Source of the DNA: Mesostigma viride | Lineage: Eukaryota > Streptophyta > Mesostigmatophyceae > Mesostigmatales > Mesostigmataceae | NCBI GenBank assembly: GCA_009746045.1 | Contig: RPFO01000141.1 | Span: 1 to 21,481, forward strand | Direction of reading: 5' to 3' | DNA length: 21,481 nucleotides | Shown here: one piece after another, positions 20,927 through 21,481 of the stretch | Numbering within the stretch: the first letter of the stretch is position 1 | How the letters are laid out: every line of letters starts with the position of its first letter | Position numbers and translations under genes: made by a program | Notes under the pieces: generated by a model | Told to the model about the DNA's origin: nothing | Database searches by the model: none | What the model saw: the letters and a program-made list of their open reading frames with translations, nothing else

Positions 20927-20976
20927 CCTGTCAGATATTGACACCCGGCTGGTTTCCCCTTCAACTTTTGACAGGG
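20926..20976. repeat. Nested stem CCCTGTCA / TGACAGGG
   Basis: CCCTGTCA (20926-20933) is perfectly complementary to TGACAGGG (20969-20976), 35 bases apart. A similar pairing exists in the right arm. The arm therefore contains smaller inverted repeats inside the large one, a pattern seen in foldback elements. Confidence 0.5.
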
Positions 20977-21036
20977 TCCCTGGCAGAAAAAAAAAATATC
21001 TAAAGCTACTATAGATATATTCTAGTATATCCAAGA

Positions 21037-21058
21037 TACTCCCGAGTACCAGGGAGTA
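21037..21058. repeat. Small hairpin in the loop
   Basis: TACTCCC (21037-21043) pairs with GGGAGTA (21052-21058) over an eight-base loop inside the 84-base spacer. No coding potential or transposase motif is seen in the spacer. Confidence 0.4.
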
Positions 21059-21209
21059 GAATCGAATATCCCCCTGGTCCCAAGCGGCCGGGTCCACCCC
21101 AGAGATGCGCACTAGAATATATCTATAGTAGCTTTAGATATTTTTTTTTCCTGGCCAGGGACCCCTGTCAAAAGTTGAAGGGGAAACCATCCGGTGTCAA
21201 ACTGACAGG

Positions 21210-21240
21210 GCCCCGTCACCAAGCAGGTGATGGGGCTTTT
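21210..21240 (+). terminator. GC hairpin followed by T5 in right arm
   Basis: Counterpart of the left-arm hairpin: gccccgtcacc (21210-21220), loop aagca, ggtgatggggc (21226-21236), then a T run. The eleven-pair stem has a single G-U wobble on this strand. It would end transcripts leaving the inverted repeat to the right. This is a structural prediction only. Confidence 0.3.
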
Positions 21241-21283
21241 TGGCTTTAGGAGCACCCTGGCGGAGCCTATTTCCCCTCAGTGG

Positions 21284-21309
21284 TTATATCAGCCTAGTAG
21301 CCAGCCAAT
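21284..21309 (-). promoter_or_regulatory. Promoter-like TATA and CCAAT pair in right arm
   Basis: CCAAT (21305-21309) and TTATA (21284-21288, TATAA on the minus strand) mirror the left-arm cluster and point towards the loop, so the two arms would be transcribed convergently if these are real promoters. Confidence 0.25.
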
Positions 21310-21481
21310 CGGAGGGTGACATGTTGGCAGTCTGCCGGGTATGGGGGACCAGGGAGGGGGGAGAAAATATCCCCACCCCTGCTAATAACCAGGCGGGGGG
21401 GTGGGTTCTCAGGTCTGAGCCGGGTTTTTGGCTGGGTCTCCCTCAGGTAGTGAGAAAGCCTTTTCAGGGGGTAAATATTAG

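Larger units (their letters stand above)
20651..21481. repeat. Long imperfect inverted repeat, truncated by window end
   Basis: The left arm (20651-21026) and right arm (21111-21481) are reverse complements over about 370 bases, with an 84-base loop at 21027-21110. By eye the arms agree at roughly nine bases in ten, and single-base indels outnumber substitutions. The last base of the window still pairs with 20651, so the structure may extend outwards on both sides and its ends are unknown. It could be a large foldback/MITE element, the TIR region of a DNA transposon, or two head-to-head copies of a repeat. No transposase is present in the loop. A transcript across it would form a long dsRNA hairpin. 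Confidence 0.95.

Overview
The window looks like a repeat-rich piece of a eukaryotic nuclear genome. A unicellular green alga or a relative is my best guess, based on the GC-rich coding style, long G and C runs, and the look of the retroelement proteins; the taxon is not proven. There is no sign of bacterial operons, rRNA, tRNA or CRISPR, and I could not support an ordinary host gene.

Layout. Positions 1-2900 are mixed-composition, mostly non-coding DNA. They hold a near-perfect 125-bp palindrome (5-129), small direct repeats, and a short fragment resembling the C-terminal part of a LINE ORF1-like protein (1933-2217). Positions 2905-3080 carry, on the minus strand, a decayed fragment of a retroelement ORF related to the element found further right. 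From there to 14919 runs a satellite of 230-bp units in direct orientation: one 231-bp unit, 50 units with no difference I could see, a 98-bp partial unit at the right end, and a degenerate partial unit at the left end that overlaps the retroelement fragment. A GC-rich leader with two perfect G6/C6 hairpins follows. Then comes a nearly complete LINE-type retrotransposon (coding 15045-20250). The last kilobase holds a long imperfect inverted repeat (arms 20651-21026 and 21111-21481, loop 84 bp) cut by the window end.

The retrotransposon is the main gene-like content. Three consecutive open segments in three frames read, in order: PHD finger, uncharacterised helical region, RING-H2 finger, two C2H2/CCHC-type fingers, LINE reverse transcriptase (YMDD, QGDPLG), CCHC knuckle and a restriction-like endonuclease (RPD...DVS). 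Each frame change sits at a homopolymer (G9 and C6), and each is explained by one missing base. With two bases restored the span is 5208 nt, a whole number of codons (1736), so it was most likely one ORF of about 1735 residues, as in R2-like elements.

The points most worth attention are the PHD plus RING arrangement in front of an RLE-type reverse transcriptase; the direct contact of this element with a homogeneous satellite whose left edge seems to derive from a relative of the same element; a 12-bp direct repeat flanking the whole satellite plus element block; and a recurring pattern of single-base indels that may reflect consensus errors.
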